From positions 248,001 to 312,000 of the forward strand of contig JAHFSX010000002.1 in assembly GCA_023269675.1 (NCBI GenBank): a stretch of DNA of 64,000 bases, given 5' to 3'. This document shows, in pieces, positions 1 through 10,040 of this stretch. The notes beneath the pieces are model-generated. The model did not search any database and was not told the origin of the DNA. It worked only from the letters and a program-made list of their open reading frames with translations. The DNA comes from Verrucomicrobiota bacterium. GTDB taxonomy: Bacteria; Verrucomicrobiota; Kiritimatiellia; RFP12; UBA1067. Both the position numbers and the translations under genes were made by a program. Position 1 is the first letter of the stretch; every line of letters starts with the position of its first letter.

Positions 1-1
1 G

Positions 2-1375
2 CAGACCGGCAGCGTCTTCCTCAGCCCGAACACGGCGGAAGGCGGCCTGACCAAGCTCGGCGCCGGCACGCTTACGCTGGGCGGCACCAACACGTACGGC
101 GGCGTCACCACGATCCGCGAGGGCACGCTCGCGCTCGCCCATCCCGACGCGCTGCCCACGAACGCGGCGGTCAGCGTGGCGGGCGGCAAGTACGATCTGG
201 GCGGCCGGTCGGTCACGAACAGCTTGGTGACCGTCACGGAGGGGGTCATCTTCAACGGCAGCCTGACCAGCGACGGCCTGACCAAGACCGGCCCGGGCAC
301 GCTGCTGCTCAGCACGTCCCCGTCCTCGACCGGCCCCATCCGCATCGAGGAGGGGACGCTCGCCCTGCCCGGGCGCATGCCCGGTCTCTACGAGGGACGC
401 CTCGCCGGCGGCTTCAACACCACGTCGCCCAATCCCATGACCACCACGGCGCTGTCACCCCGCTATGCGGACCTGTGGTTCAACGGCAACGCGGAATCCG
501 GCGGCGTCTGGATCGACAACAGCACGTATGTCTACTCCGGCTACATCTGGAACAATACGGCGTCGCCCGTCACGTGGAGCTTCGCCAAAGAGTTCGACGA
601 CTCCACGCTGCTAAAGATCAACGGCACGACGCTGATCAACAACGGCTCGCACAATACGCCCGTCGTCGCGACCTGCACGCTCCAGCCCGGCGCGAACGCG
701 ATCGAGATGCGCTTCGGGCAGGGCTCCAGCTATGTCGGACCCAAGGTGGTCTCCAACGTATGGACGACCGTGACCATGGGCATCGGCTATGACCCCCTGG
801 CGCGGATCACCACCTATCAGGCGGGGCTCTCCGCGACCCACCAGAACCTGGTCGATCCGGGCGACGGCTCGCTGCTCACGCTCACAAACACGGTCGGCGG
901 CGTCACGAATCTGCTGGCGTCGGGCTCGTCGGTGCAGATCGCCGCCAACGCCGCGCTCGACCTCGGCGGGAACGTCCAGACGCTGGCGGACCTGAGCGGC
1001 AGCGGCATGGTCTCCAACGGCACCCTCACCGTCACCGGCACCCTCGCCCCGGGCGGCGAGGGCACCCTCGGCACGCTCACCCTCGCCGCCAACGCCACCC
1101 TCTCCGGCACCTTGCGGGCGGACGTCGCCGCCAACGGCGACAGCGACCTCCTGGTTGTCCGGGGCAACCTCGACATGTCGGGACTCTCCCTGACGATCGC
1201 GAATCCGGAGGAGCTGGACCGCAGCCGGCAGTATACCCTGGTCACCTGCTCCGGCACGCGGACCGGCACGTTCGCTGCGATCACCGTCCCGGACAGCCGC
1301 TGGCACGCGGTCTACCAGGCGGACGGCAGCGTGGTCCTGCTCTTCGTCGACGGCACGCTGATGTTGCTCAAATAG
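2..1375 (+). CDS. Giant PATR secreted protein, 3' part only (paralogue 0)
   Basis: The reading frame is open from the window edge, so this is the C-terminal 457 residues of a larger protein whose start lies outside. It begins inside beta-strand repeats of the PATR type (NTYGGVTTIREGTLALA). About residues 128-263 form a PA14-like globular module, starting GLYEGRLAG and including FAKEFDDSTLLKINGTTLI; the paralogue at 10041 carries a close copy. A last beta-rich stretch ends in the tail FVDGTLMLLK shared with the next three genes. The family is normally secreted, and no outer-membrane barrel follows the repeats here. A role in the cell surface or extracellular matrix is inference. The next promoter lies about 125 bp downstream. 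Confidence 0.85.
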   Translation, partial: QTGSVFLSPNTAEGGLTKLGAGTLTLGGTNTYGGVTTIREGTLALAHPDALPTNAAVSVAGGKYDLGGRSVTNSLVTVTEGVIFNGSLTSDGLTKTGPGTLLLSTSPSSTGPIRIEEGTLALPGRMPGLYEGRLAGGFNTTSPNPMTTTALSPRYADLWFNGNAESGGVWIDNSTYVYSGYIWNNTASPVTWSFAKEFDDSTLLKINGTTLINNGSHNTPVVATCTLQPGANAIEMRFGQGSSYVGPKVVSNVWTTVTMGIGYDPLARITTYQAGLSATHQNLVDPGDGSLLTLTNTVGGVTNLLASGSSVQIAANAALDLGGNVQTLADLSGSGMVSNGTLTVTGTLAPGGEGTLGTLTLAANATLSGTLRADVAANGDSDLLVVRGNLDMSGLSLTIANPEELDRSRQYTLVTCSGTRTGTFAAITVPDSRWHAVYQADGSVVLLFVDGTLMLLK

Positions 1376-1500
1376 CCGGAAAGCCGCCGCGTTCAGTTAG
1401 GCGCACGCACCGCCCGCGCAGTCCGTGCGTCTTTACTTTTCCAGTGGTGTTGCGCCGATGCCGATACGCGCCGATTCTGCCTTGTCCCACTTTTGCTTCA

Positions 1501-1529
1501 TTGACTCGCGAAAATGATGCGCGTAAAAT
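1501..1529 (+). promoter_or_regulatory. Sigma70-like promoter of PATR gene 1
   Basis: TTGACT at 1501-1506 and TAAAAT at 1524-1529 are separated by exactly 17 nt in an AT-richer stretch 66 bp before the start codon. The two following paralogues have the same arrangement. Confidence 0.7.
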
Positions 1530-1595
1530 CCATCTCACATTTGGTAAAGATTTTGTGATCGGTTTCCAAAATTTCCCAAAGCATATGAGGTGGTT

Positions 1596-4500
1596 ATGAA
1601 AATGAAGATGGTGTGTGTCAAGCGGTCGTTCGTCTTTGCAGCCCTCGTGCTGGCGTTCGCAAACCAGATGCCTGCGGCCAACGGCATCTGGTACAGCACC
1701 AACGGCGTGGCGCGCAACACGTACTGGACCAACTCGTGGAACTGGAGCGCCCAGCCGTTCCCGGCCGGCAACCAGACCGCGACCTTCAACAACGGCGTGA
1801 ACATCACGAACACGACGATCAACATCGAGGGTCTGGCGATCATCTCGAACATCGTCTTCGACACGACCGGCGCCGGCGCCTACACCATCGGCAGCAACGG
1901 CGTGAACCAGCAGACGCTGGTCCTCACCAACGGCAGCACGATCCAGCTGACCTCCTCGGCCCTCAACAGCCAGCGTTTCGACGCCATGCTGCAGCTGGGC
2001 CACGAGCGCACCAACAGCACCCACACCCTGCGCAACGACCATTCGTTCAACGCGCTGACTTTTGCGGGCAACCTGTTCTCCGCCAGCGGCGGCGTCGGCA
2101 CCGGCACGAAGACCCTGAACGTGGCCGGCATCGGCGCCGTCACGATCAGCGGCAACATCACCACCAACGGGTACAGTCCCCTCACGCTCACCGACACCAC
2201 CCTCGGCAACCTGCTTCTGACCGGCGCGAACACGGTCAACACCCTGAACGCCAGCGGCGGTCCCCTCACCCTGACCGGCACCAACCGGATCAACACGTTC
2301 AACGTCACCGGCGGCGCGGCCACCCTTGCCGGCTCCAACGTGGTCGACACGGTCACCCTCACGGGCGGCACGCTCGCCCTCGCCGGCCTCAACCGCATCA
2401 CCACGCTCAACGTCAACGCCAGCGGCCCCGTCAGCCTGTCGGGCACGAACGTCCTCAGCACGCTCAACCTCAACGGCACCGGCAACAGTACCGTCAACGT
2501 GACCGCCGGCGCGCTCGTCTTCGAAAACGGCGGCGGCGGGACCATGATCGCCAACCAGGACGCGGTCATCAACGGCCCGGGCTCAATCGTGCTGCCGACC
2601 GGGCCCGCGAACAACCTGACGGGCGACAATTACAGCGCGCCCGGCAAGACGCTGACCATCAACGCGCGCCTCACCGGCAACATCGGCCTGGAATTGTGGA
2701 GCGGCACGGGCACCTACGTGCTGAACGGCCCCAACGACTTCACCGGCAACGTCACCATGGGACCGGCGGGCACGCTCAGCGTCTCCAAGATCGGCAACAA
2801 GGGCTCCCTCACCAGCAACCTCGGCAGCGGCACGACCGTCACCTTGAACGCCAGCGGCACGCGGCTGCTCTACACCGGCAGCGGCGAGTCGAGCGACCGC
2901 ATCCTGAGCATCCTGAGCAACGTGATCGTGGAGGACGCGGGGACCGGACACCTGAACCTCACCGCGCCGCTGACCGTCTCGACGTCGGGCGCAAAAACCC
3001 TGACGCTGCAGGGCTCCAGCGCCGGCACGGCCGAATTCAGCGGCCTGCTGCGCAACGACGCCGGCACCCTCGCCCTCGTCAAGGACGGCACCGGGCAGTG
3101 GCTGCTCTCGACGACCAACACCTACACGGGCACGACCGCGGTCAACGGCGGCACGCTCTCCCTCGCCGGCGCCTACGGGGCCATCGCCGCCTCCACCGGC
3201 TACACGCTCGCCGCCGGCGGCACCCTGCTGCTGGACAACACCGCCTCCGCTAACAACACCAACCGCCTGCGCGACGCCAGCGCGCTCACCTTGAACGGCG
3301 GCACGCTCCGCTTCGCCAACGCCGGCGGCAGCGCCGACTACAGCGAGAACGCGGGCGCGGTCACCGCCAACCTGAACGCCAGCACCATCGCCGCCGCCCA
3401 AGCCGACGCCGGCCGGACCGCCACCCTGCGCTTCGCCTCGCTGGCTCGCGCGGCGGGGGCGACCGTCAACTTCGCGGGCGCCGGCCTGGGCGTGGATAGC
3501 CGCAACCGGATCTTCATTACCGCTCAGGCGGATGGACTGATCGGCCCCTGGGCCACCGTGAACAACACCAACCTCGCGGCCTACAGCAGCAGCGAGGGCG
3601 TCTACGCGGCCGCCGACGCCGCGTACGCCGACATCGCCGCACGCGGCCCGTCGACCATCCTCAGCAACGACACCAGCAACGTGCGCATCAGCAGCGACGG
3701 CACCAGCGGCTCCATCCAGCTGGACTCCGCGACCACCCGGATCGCCTCCCTCCTCCAGAACACCGCGACCCCCGCCACCGTGAACACGGCGGACAAGACC
3801 CTGCAGACCGGAAACATCATCATTCCCGCAGGCCAAGCCTCGGTCACGATCGGCCAATCGCCGAACGAGGGCACCTTGTCCGCCGTGACGGAAAACGGCG
3901 AGCTGGCCCTCAACAACGACAGCGCGAACGGGCTGGTCGTCAACGCCGTCATCGCGGACAACGGCGCGGCTTCGAAGCTGACCAAGTACGGCAAAGGGAC
4001 CCTGACCCTCGCGGCTTCCAACACCTTCTCCGGAACGCTCGCCGTTTCCGGAGGGTCCATTCTGCTGGCCAACAGCGACGCGCTGCAAGGCGTCACGCTC
4101 GCCGCCACCGGCACGGTCTTCGACAGCTCGGTCAGCAGCCACGCCTTCACGCTGGGCGGCCTCGCCGGCTCCGTCAACGTGTCGCTCGCGGACAATGCGG
4201 GCTCGCCCAACCCGGTCGCCCTCACCGTCGGCAAGAACAACGCCGACACCCTCCACGGCGGCGTGTTGAGCGGAAACGGCGGCGTGGCCAAGGTCGGCGC
4301 AGGCACGCTGACGCTCTCCGGCGCCAACACGTTCCTGGGAGGGCTTTCGGTCGACCAAGGCACGGTGGCCGCAAGCAACGCCAACGCCCTCGGAAACAGC
4401 GGCATCGTCGACAGCGGCACGCTCAACCTCGCCGCCACGGGCAGCGACATCACCTATTCGGGCCTGTCCAACAGCCTGAGCGGCGCGGGCACCGTCAACG

Positions 4501-7500
4501 TCTGGCTCGCGACCGGCGGCGCGACCACGCGGCTTAACGGCGACTACTCCGGCTTCACCGGCGTCTGGAACATAGGCACCAACGCGGCCGCGGGAGCGGC
4601 CAAGGTCATGATGAACGGCGCGGACAACGCCGCCGCCACGGTCAACATCTTAGCGAACGGCACCGTCATGTGCGCGGCAGGCACACACGCCGCCACGGCC
4701 GTTCTCAACGGCGGCGACACGGGCGAATCCGTGGGCCAGCTCCGCCTCGACAACGGCGCCATCTGGGCAGGCCCCGTCAGGCTCGCGGGCCCCATGACCG
4801 CCACCGGTGACGGCTACATCGGCGGCAGCTCGGGACAGAGCGTCATCAGCGGCACCATCGATGACCTCGGCGCGGGCTACACCCTGGACAAAGTCGGCAA
4901 CGGCACCAACTACCTCACCGCCAACAACACCTTTGCCGGCCCGGTCTGGATCAAGAGCGGCGGCATCCGCGTGGACACCATCGGAAGCGTCGGCGGCGGG
5001 GCCGGCCCGCTCGGCAACCCCGTCACCGCCGCCGACGGCACGCTCAGGTTCGGCATCGTCAACACCAACGGCTCGCTCGTCTACACCGGCCCGGGTGAAA
5101 CCACCGACCGCCTGATCGAGATGGCCGGCACGACCGCGACCACGTACCTCTGGCACAACGGCAGCAACGTGCTGACCCTGGCCGGCAACGTCATCTCCAC
5201 AGCCGACGGCGGCAAGCGGCTCACGCTCCACGGCATGACGGCCGGCGCCACAGGCATCGTCGCCGGCGTCATCTCCGACTTCGGCATCAGCAGCAACAAC
5301 CTTTTCAAGACCGGGCCCGTCACCTGGACGCTCACGGCGAACAACACCTTCAAGGGCAGCGTGACCGTCGAGGACGGCGCGCTGCGCATCACCAAGAGCG
5401 AGGCCTTCGGCAACTGGCCCAAAATCGTCGCGGCCGCCAACAACGCCAACGGCGCCAACCCCCACATCCACCTGGACGGCACGGACGGCGACCTCGTGAT
5501 CCCGACCAACATCACCTTCCGCACCAGCAACAGCCGCGTGGGTGCGATCTTCAACGAGGCCGGCACCAACACGATCCTGGGGCCCGTTCAACTGACCTCC
5601 GGCGACGGCGAAACCATCCTCAACTCGGTCGCAGGCAAGCTGATCCTCAGCGGCAGCGTTTCGCCGGTCGCCGCAGACCGCCAGCTGCGGCTGCGCGGTG
5701 ACGGCGCCGGCGAGATCGCGGGCGTCATCGACAACGGCGCCACGACCGTGGGCCTGCCCGTCATCAGGGACGGCGGCACAGGCACCTGGACGCTCTCCGC
5801 CTCAAACACCTACAGCGGCCTCACCACGGCCAACAACGGGACCCTCGTCATCGGCGGCACGAACGGCTTCATCGGCGGCGTCGTGACCGTCAACCCCACC
5901 GGCACCTTCGTGATCGCCAACAGCGCGCTCTCCAACAGCGTCAACCGTCTGGGTGACACGGGACCCGTCACGCTGAACGGCGGCGTCTTCAGCTACAGCC
6001 ACACGGGCGGCGCGGCCAGCTACAGCGAAACCGCCGGCGCGCTCATCGTCAACAGCAGCTCCAACATCCTGATGACCTCGCGGGCGGACGAAGGACAGAG
6101 CTCGATCCTCACATGGGCTTCCCTTACCCGTAACGGCACCGCCGCGATCGACTTCCGCGGCGAAGGACTCGGCGTGGACAGCCGCAACCGGCTCCTGTTC
6201 AGCACCTCCCCGGGCACCGGGCTCCTGGGCCTGTGGGCGACCTATAACGCGACCAATTTCGCCGCGTACGACAACACCCTGGGCGTCGTGGCCGCAGGCG
6301 ACAGCCTCTTCACGGACCTCGCCGCCAAGGGCCCCTCAGCCATCCCCAACGACCCCGCCCTCAACGCCCGCATCAACAGCGAGGGCACAGCCGGCCCCGT
6401 CGCCTTGGCCGGCGCACCGTCCAGCAGCATCAAATCCCTGCTGCAGAACACTGTCTGGGCCTCGACCGTCGGCATGACGAACCAGACCCTGCTGGTGAAC
6501 GACCTCATGATCGCCGCGGGCCAACAGGCCCTGACCCTCGGCACCGCCGAGAACGAGGGCCTCATCATGCCGCTCACGGCCGGCGGCACGCTGACGCTGA
6601 ACAACCCGTCTGACAACGCGCTCACCCTCAACGCGGCGGTCACCAACAACACCACCGCCTCCAAGGTCGTCAAGACCGGCTCCGGCCCCGTCAAGCTCAA
6701 CGGCGTCAACAGCTACACCGGCGCGACGCTGATCGACGCGGGCACGCTGGAATTCGGCGGCGCTGCCACGCAGACGCTCGCGGGGGTCATCAGCGGCGCA
6801 GGCGGGCTGGTCAAAAACGGCGTCGGCACGCTGACGCTCCCGGCCGCCAACACCTATCTGGGGCCCACGACCGTCAAGCAGGGCATCCTCGTGGCGAAGA
6901 ACAGCGCCGCCTTCGGCAGCGCCGTCTCCGGCACCGTCATCGAATCCGGCGCGACACTGGATGTCGGCGGCGCCGCCAAGGACAGCCTCAATCTGGGCAA
7001 CGAGCAGTTTACGGTCAGCGGAGCGGGTGTGGGCGGGCAAGGCGCCATCATCAACTCGTCCACCGGCACGCAGCAAAACGCCTTCGGCAAGATCACGCTC
7101 GCCGGCGACACGACGTTCGGCGGCGCCCAGCGCTGGGATCTGCGCAGCAGCACCCCCACCCTGACCATGAACGGCTACGACCTCACAAAAATCAGCAACA
7201 ACCTCATCGACATCGTGTCCGCAACGATCCTTCCGGACGGACCCGGCGGGACCGGCGCGATCGATGTCCAGGGGGGCGCGCTCATCCTGGACAGCGCGAC
7301 CAAGTTCAACGGGAGCGCCGCCAACACGCTGCGGATCCGAAGCGGCGCGCAACTGCAGACGTACAACTTCTCGGCCGCCAACCCGGCGGTCTGGACGATG
7401 CTGCTCGATCACAATGCGACGGTCGCAACCTTGCAGGGCGCAGGCAACGGCACCATCAACACGTGGTCCGGCCCTGTCACCCTCGACGGCACGGCCACCC

Positions 7501-9857
7501 TCACCGGCGGCAACACTGGCTGGAGCTTGACCCTGAGCGGGCCGGTCTCCGGCCCTGGCTCGATCACCAAGACCGGCGCATCGGTCGCCTATCTCACGGG
7601 CACCAACAACACCTACGGCGGCACGACCATCGTCAGCAACGGCACGCTCTACGCGAACTATGCCGGCTCGCTGCCCGGCTACGACGCCGGCAAGGTGACG
7701 CTCGTCGGCGGCGCGACGCTGGCGGTGCGTACGGGCGACGGCTCCACGGGGTGGAGCTCGGAACAGCTCTCCCGCCTGCACGACGCGTCGTCGTTCTCGG
7801 CCAACACGGCGGTCCTCAGCGTTGACACGGTCCAATCCAACCTCTACTACACCGGCAACCTCACGAAGCCGCTCGCGCTGGCCAAGCAGAGCAACAACAC
7901 GCTGACGCTGGCGGGCACGAACACCTTCACCGGCGCGGTCACGGTCAACGGCGGCACGCTGGCCTTCGGCAACGCCAGCACCAACCTCGTCGGCGCGGTC
8001 ACCGTCAACAACGCCGGCCTGCTGACCTTCAACGGCCCCGGGTTCAACACCAACGGCTCCGTCACGATCAACAACAGCGGCGCCGTGGTCTATGCCGGCG
8101 CCAGCACCAACTATGCGGGATCGGTCACCGTCAACACGCTCGGCACGCTGACCTTCGCCCCCGGCAGCACGAACTCGGTGGGCAGCCTCACCGCCAAGGG
8201 CTCCTCCGCCGTGAACGTCGACGGGCGCCTCACGCTCGCCGGCAACACCCTGACCGCCGGCAACGCCAGCGGCGACCGCCCCACGGTCACCTTCACCACC
8301 AACGCCTACATGGCCAGACTGTATGCCGGTAACGGCGCCCTCTCGGCCGGTGCGGTCATCCAGAACGGCGGGGCGGTGACCATCGCCCCCGCGCAGAGCG
8401 GGCAGGATGTCCTTTCCCTGGGCGTAAGCGGCGGCTACGGCTATTACCGGATGAACGGCGGAACGCTGACCGCCGGACAGTTCGCACTCACGGGCAACGG
8501 CGCGGGCGTCAACTACGCGGTGTTCGACCAGTACGGCGGCGACATCACCGTCTCCAGCACCGGCGGCTGGCTGATCTGGGGCTGGCAGGGCGGCAGCGGC
8601 GTGCTCAACATGTTCGGCGGCTCGCTCGCCAACCCGCCCAGCGGCAACGACACAACCATGGCGTTCGTGGCCAACCGCAACTGCTTCGGCATGCTCAACC
8701 TGCTCGGCTCCAATGCCGTCTTCAACTCCACCGTCAACTCGCGCAGCATCAACCTGGCGTCGACGGCCGGCAACATGGCCTCCGTCATCAACCTGAACGC
8801 GGGAACGCTGATCGCCAACCGGATCTTTGCCACGGTGCCGACGACGCCGACGTTCGTCAACTTCGGCGGCGGCACACTCAAGGCGAATACGGCGCAGACC
8901 CAGTTCCTGCAAGGCCTCTCCTTCGCCACCGTCTACCCCGGCGGCGCGGTGATCGACTCGTCCAACATCGCCGTCACCGTCAACCAGCCGCTGCAAGCCC
9001 CGACAGGCTACGGCGTCTCGGGCGTCACCCTGATCACGGGCGGCCTCGGCTACATCGGCGCGCCGGTCGTCCTGATCACCGGCGGCAGCGGCACCGGCGC
9101 GACCGCGGTCGCGGCGGTGGACCTCGCCCCCGCCAGCCCCACCGCCGGCCAGGTCACCGGCGTCACGGTCACCAGCCCGGGCACAGGCTACCAGCCGGGC
9201 GACATGGTCCTCGTGACGCTGCGCGGCGGCGGTTTCACGAACAACGCGGCGGCGGTCGCCTATAACGCGGCGCTGGCCCCGAACGCCGCCAGCGGCGGCC
9301 TGACCAAGCTGGGCAGCGGCACCCTCACGCTGGGCGGAGCCAACACCTACGGCGGGACGACCACGGTCAGCAACGGCACGCTCAAGCTGGGCCAGGCCCT
9401 GGCGTTGCCGACCGGCACCCCCGTCGCCCTCGCGGGCGGCACGCTCGACCTCGGCGGATTCACCGTGACGAACACCGTCAGCGGCAGCGGCATCATCAGC
9501 AACGGCACGCTGTTCGCCGAAATCTCCCCGGCCGGCACAAACGTGATTGGCACCCAGTCCTTCGCGCTGAAAGCCGCGACGCTAAAAGGCGCCTACCTGG
9601 CCGACGTGACCGCGGACGGCGCCTCGGACCTCGTCAGCGTGCAGGGCAATCTCGACCTGGCCAACCTCACCCTGCAGATCGTGGACCCGTCCCGGCTGAA
9701 CCGGAGCCAGACCTACACGCTCGCCACCTGCACGGGAACGCTGAGCAACGCCTTCAGCGCCACCAACCTCCCGGACAGCCGCTGGCACGTCCTGCGCGGG
9801 GCCGACGGCGCCGTCCGGCTGATTTTCGCCGACGGCACGATCATGCTGCTCAAGTAA
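1596..9857 (+). CDS. Giant PATR (autotransporter-associated beta strand repeat) secreted protein, 2753 aa
   Basis: The start is ATG 1596 because GAGG lies 5 nt upstream, the same geometry as in both later paralogues; a GTG 6 nt earlier is in frame. The N-terminus has a Lys-rich n-region, a hydrophobic core (FVFAALVLAFA) and a likely cleavage site near residue 30. The rest is Gly/Asn/Thr-rich with many PATR strands of the form NTYxGxTTVxxGTLxLxG, predicted to form a long right-handed beta-helix. A module of about 270 residues occurs twice (about 556-830 and 1450-1720), each copy with NRLxD, GxGLGVDSRNR and a GLxGxWAT segment. Near residue 2485 there is a GYIGAPVVLITGGSG module. Unlike paralogues 0 and 2 it lacks the PA14-like block. 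It ends in FADGTIMLLK. No beta-barrel autotransporter domain or PEP-CTERM motif is present. Function is unknown; secretion is strongly suggested. Confidence 0.88.
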   Translation: MKMKMVCVKRSFVFAALVLAFANQMPAANGIWYSTNGVARNTYWTNSWNWSAQPFPAGNQTATFNNGVNITNTTINIEGLAIISNIVFDTTGAGAYTIGSNGVNQQTLVLTNGSTIQLTSSALNSQRFDAMLQLGHERTNSTHTLRNDHSFNALTFAGNLFSASGGVGTGTKTLNVAGIGAVTISGNITTNGYSPLTLTDTTLGNLLLTGANTVNTLNASGGPLTLTGTNRINTFNVTGGAATLAGSNVVDTVTLTGGTLALAGLNRITTLNVNASGPVSLSGTNVLSTLNLNGTGNSTVNVTAGALVFENGGGGTMIANQDAVINGPGSIVLPTGPANNLTGDNYSAPGKTLTINARLTGNIGLELWSGTGTYVLNGPNDFTGNVTMGPAGTLSVSKIGNKGSLTSNLGSGTTVTLNASGTRLLYTGSGESSDRILSILSNVIVEDAGTGHLNLTAPLTVSTSGAKTLTLQGSSAGTAEFSGLLRNDAGTLALVKDGTGQWLLSTTNTYTGTTAVNGGTLSLAGAYGAIAASTGYTLAAGGTLLLDNTASANNTNRLRDASALTLNGGTLRFANAGGSADYSENAGAVTANLNASTIAAAQADAGRTATLRFASLARAAGATVNFAGAGLGVDSRNRIFITAQADGLIGPWATVNNTNLAAYSSSEGVYAAADAAYADIAARGPSTILSNDTSNVRISSDGTSGSIQLDSATTRIASLLQNTATPATVNTADKTLQTGNIIIPAGQASVTIGQSPNEGTLSAVTENGELALNNDSANGLVVNAVIADNGAASKLTKYGKGTLTLAASNTFSGTLAVSGGSILLANSDALQGVTLAATGTVFDSSVSSHAFTLGGLAGSVNVSLADNAGSPNPVALTVGKNNADTLHGGVLSGNGGVAKVGAGTLTLSGANTFLGGLSVDQGTVAASNANALGNSGIVDSGTLNLAATGSDITYSGLSNSLSGAGTVNVWLATGGATTRLNGDYSGFTGVWNIGTNAAAGAAKVMMNGADNAAATVNILANGTVMCAAGTHAATAVLNGGDTGESVGQLRLDNGAIWAGPVRLAGPMTATGDGYIGGSSGQSVISGTIDDLGAGYTLDKVGNGTNYLTANNTFAGPVWIKSGGIRVDTIGSVGGGAGPLGNPVTAADGTLRFGIVNTNGSLVYTGPGETTDRLIEMAGTTATTYLWHNGSNVLTLAGNVISTADGGKRLTLHGMTAGATGIVAGVISDFGISSNNLFKTGPVTWTLTANNTFKGSVTVEDGALRITKSEAFGNWPKIVAAANNANGANPHIHLDGTDGDLVIPTNITFRTSNSRVGAIFNEAGTNTILGPVQLTSGDGETILNSVAGKLILSGSVSPVAADRQLRLRGDGAGEIAGVIDNGATTVGLPVIRDGGTGTWTLSASNTYSGLTTANNGTLVIGGTNGFIGGVVTVNPTGTFVIANSALSNSVNRLGDTGPVTLNGGVFSYSHTGGAASYSETAGALIVNSSSNILMTSRADEGQSSILTWASLTRNGTAAIDFRGEGLGVDSRNRLLFSTSPGTGLLGLWATYNATNFAAYDNTLGVVAAGDSLFTDLAAKGPSAIPNDPALNARINSEGTAGPVALAGAPSSSIKSLLQNTVWASTVGMTNQTLLVNDLMIAAGQQALTLGTAENEGLIMPLTAGGTLTLNNPSDNALTLNAAVTNNTTASKVVKTGSGPVKLNGVNSYTGATLIDAGTLEFGGAATQTLAGVISGAGGLVKNGVGTLTLPAANTYLGPTTVKQGILVAKNSAAFGSAVSGTVIESGATLDVGGAAKDSLNLGNEQFTVSGAGVGGQGAIINSSTGTQQNAFGKITLAGDTTFGGAQRWDLRSSTPTLTMNGYDLTKISNNLIDIVSATILPDGPGGTGAIDVQGGALILDSATKFNGSAANTLRIRSGAQLQTYNFSAANPAVWTMLLDHNATVATLQGAGNGTINTWSGPVTLDGTATLTGGNTGWSLTLSGPVSGPGSITKTGASVAYLTGTNNTYGGTTIVSNGTLYANYAGSLPGYDAGKVTLVGGATLAVRTGDGSTGWSSEQLSRLHDASSFSANTAVLSVDTVQSNLYYTGNLTKPLALAKQSNNTLTLAGTNTFTGAVTVNGGTLAFGNASTNLVGAVTVNNAGLLTFNGPGFNTNGSVTINNSGAVVYAGASTNYAGSVTVNTLGTLTFAPGSTNSVGSLTAKGSSAVNVDGRLTLAGNTLTAGNASGDRPTVTFTTNAYMARLYAGNGALSAGAVIQNGGAVTIAPAQSGQDVLSLGVSGGYGYYRMNGGTLTAGQFALTGNGAGVNYAVFDQYGGDITVSSTGGWLIWGWQGGSGVLNMFGGSLANPPSGNDTTMAFVANRNCFGMLNLLGSNAVFNSTVNSRSINLASTAGNMASVINLNAGTLIANRIFATVPTTPTFVNFGGGTLKANTAQTQFLQGLSFATVYPGGAVIDSSNIAVTVNQPLQAPTGYGVSGVTLITGGLGYIGAPVVLITGGSGTGATAVAAVDLAPASPTAGQVTGVTVTSPGTGYQPGDMVLVTLRGGGFTNNAAAVAYNAALAPNAASGGLTKLGSGTLTLGGANTYGGTTTVSNGTLKLGQALALPTGTPVALAGGTLDLGGFTVTNTVSGSGIISNGTLFAEISPAGTNVIGTQSFALKAATLKGAYLADVTADGASDLVSVQGNLDLANLTLQIVDPSRLNRSQTYTLATCTGTLSNAFSATNLPDSRWHVLRGADGAVRLIFADGTIMLLK

Positions 9858-9897
9858 CCGCGGGAACCCGCCGCGCCTTCGGGCCGCACCTGAAAGC

Positions 9898-9929
9898 GGG
9901 ACGCGCAGACACGACCGTCTGCGCGTCCC
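9898..9929 (+). terminator. Strong hairpin after PATR gene 1
   Basis: A 13-bp perfect stem (GGGACGCGCAGAC / GTCTGCGCGTCCC) encloses a 6-nt loop 41 bp after the stop codon. There is no proper T-run after it, so termination may be weak or the hairpin may protect the RNA 3' end. The core GCGCAG recurs in the terminator after PATR gene 2. Confidence 0.6.
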
Positions 9930-9954
9930 TTCCGCCGCCGACGGCCAAGGTTCA

Positions 9955-9983
9955 TTGACGGACATTGTCCATTCGCGTATGAT
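9955..9983 (+). promoter_or_regulatory. Sigma70-like promoter of PATR gene 2
   Basis: TTGACG at 9955-9960 and TATGAT at 9978-9983 have 17-nt spacing. The position relative to the start codon is similar to the promoters of PATR genes 1 and 3. Confidence 0.7.
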
Positions 9984-10040
9984 AATTCGCTCTTTTTAGG
10001 ATTCGCATGACGTGGAGAGTTCCAACAACGTGAGGTGAAT

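Noticed and set aside
6336..8996. Minus-strand open frame of 886 codons inside the 1596 gene
   Set aside because: Same reason: low-complexity antisense translation of PATR repeats.
9700..9857. Autotransporter barrel or PEP-CTERM sorting signal at the ends of the PATR proteins
   Set aside because: There is no PEP motif, terminal hydrophobic helix or Arg cluster, and the residues before DGTIMLLK do not form a 250-300-residue barrel.
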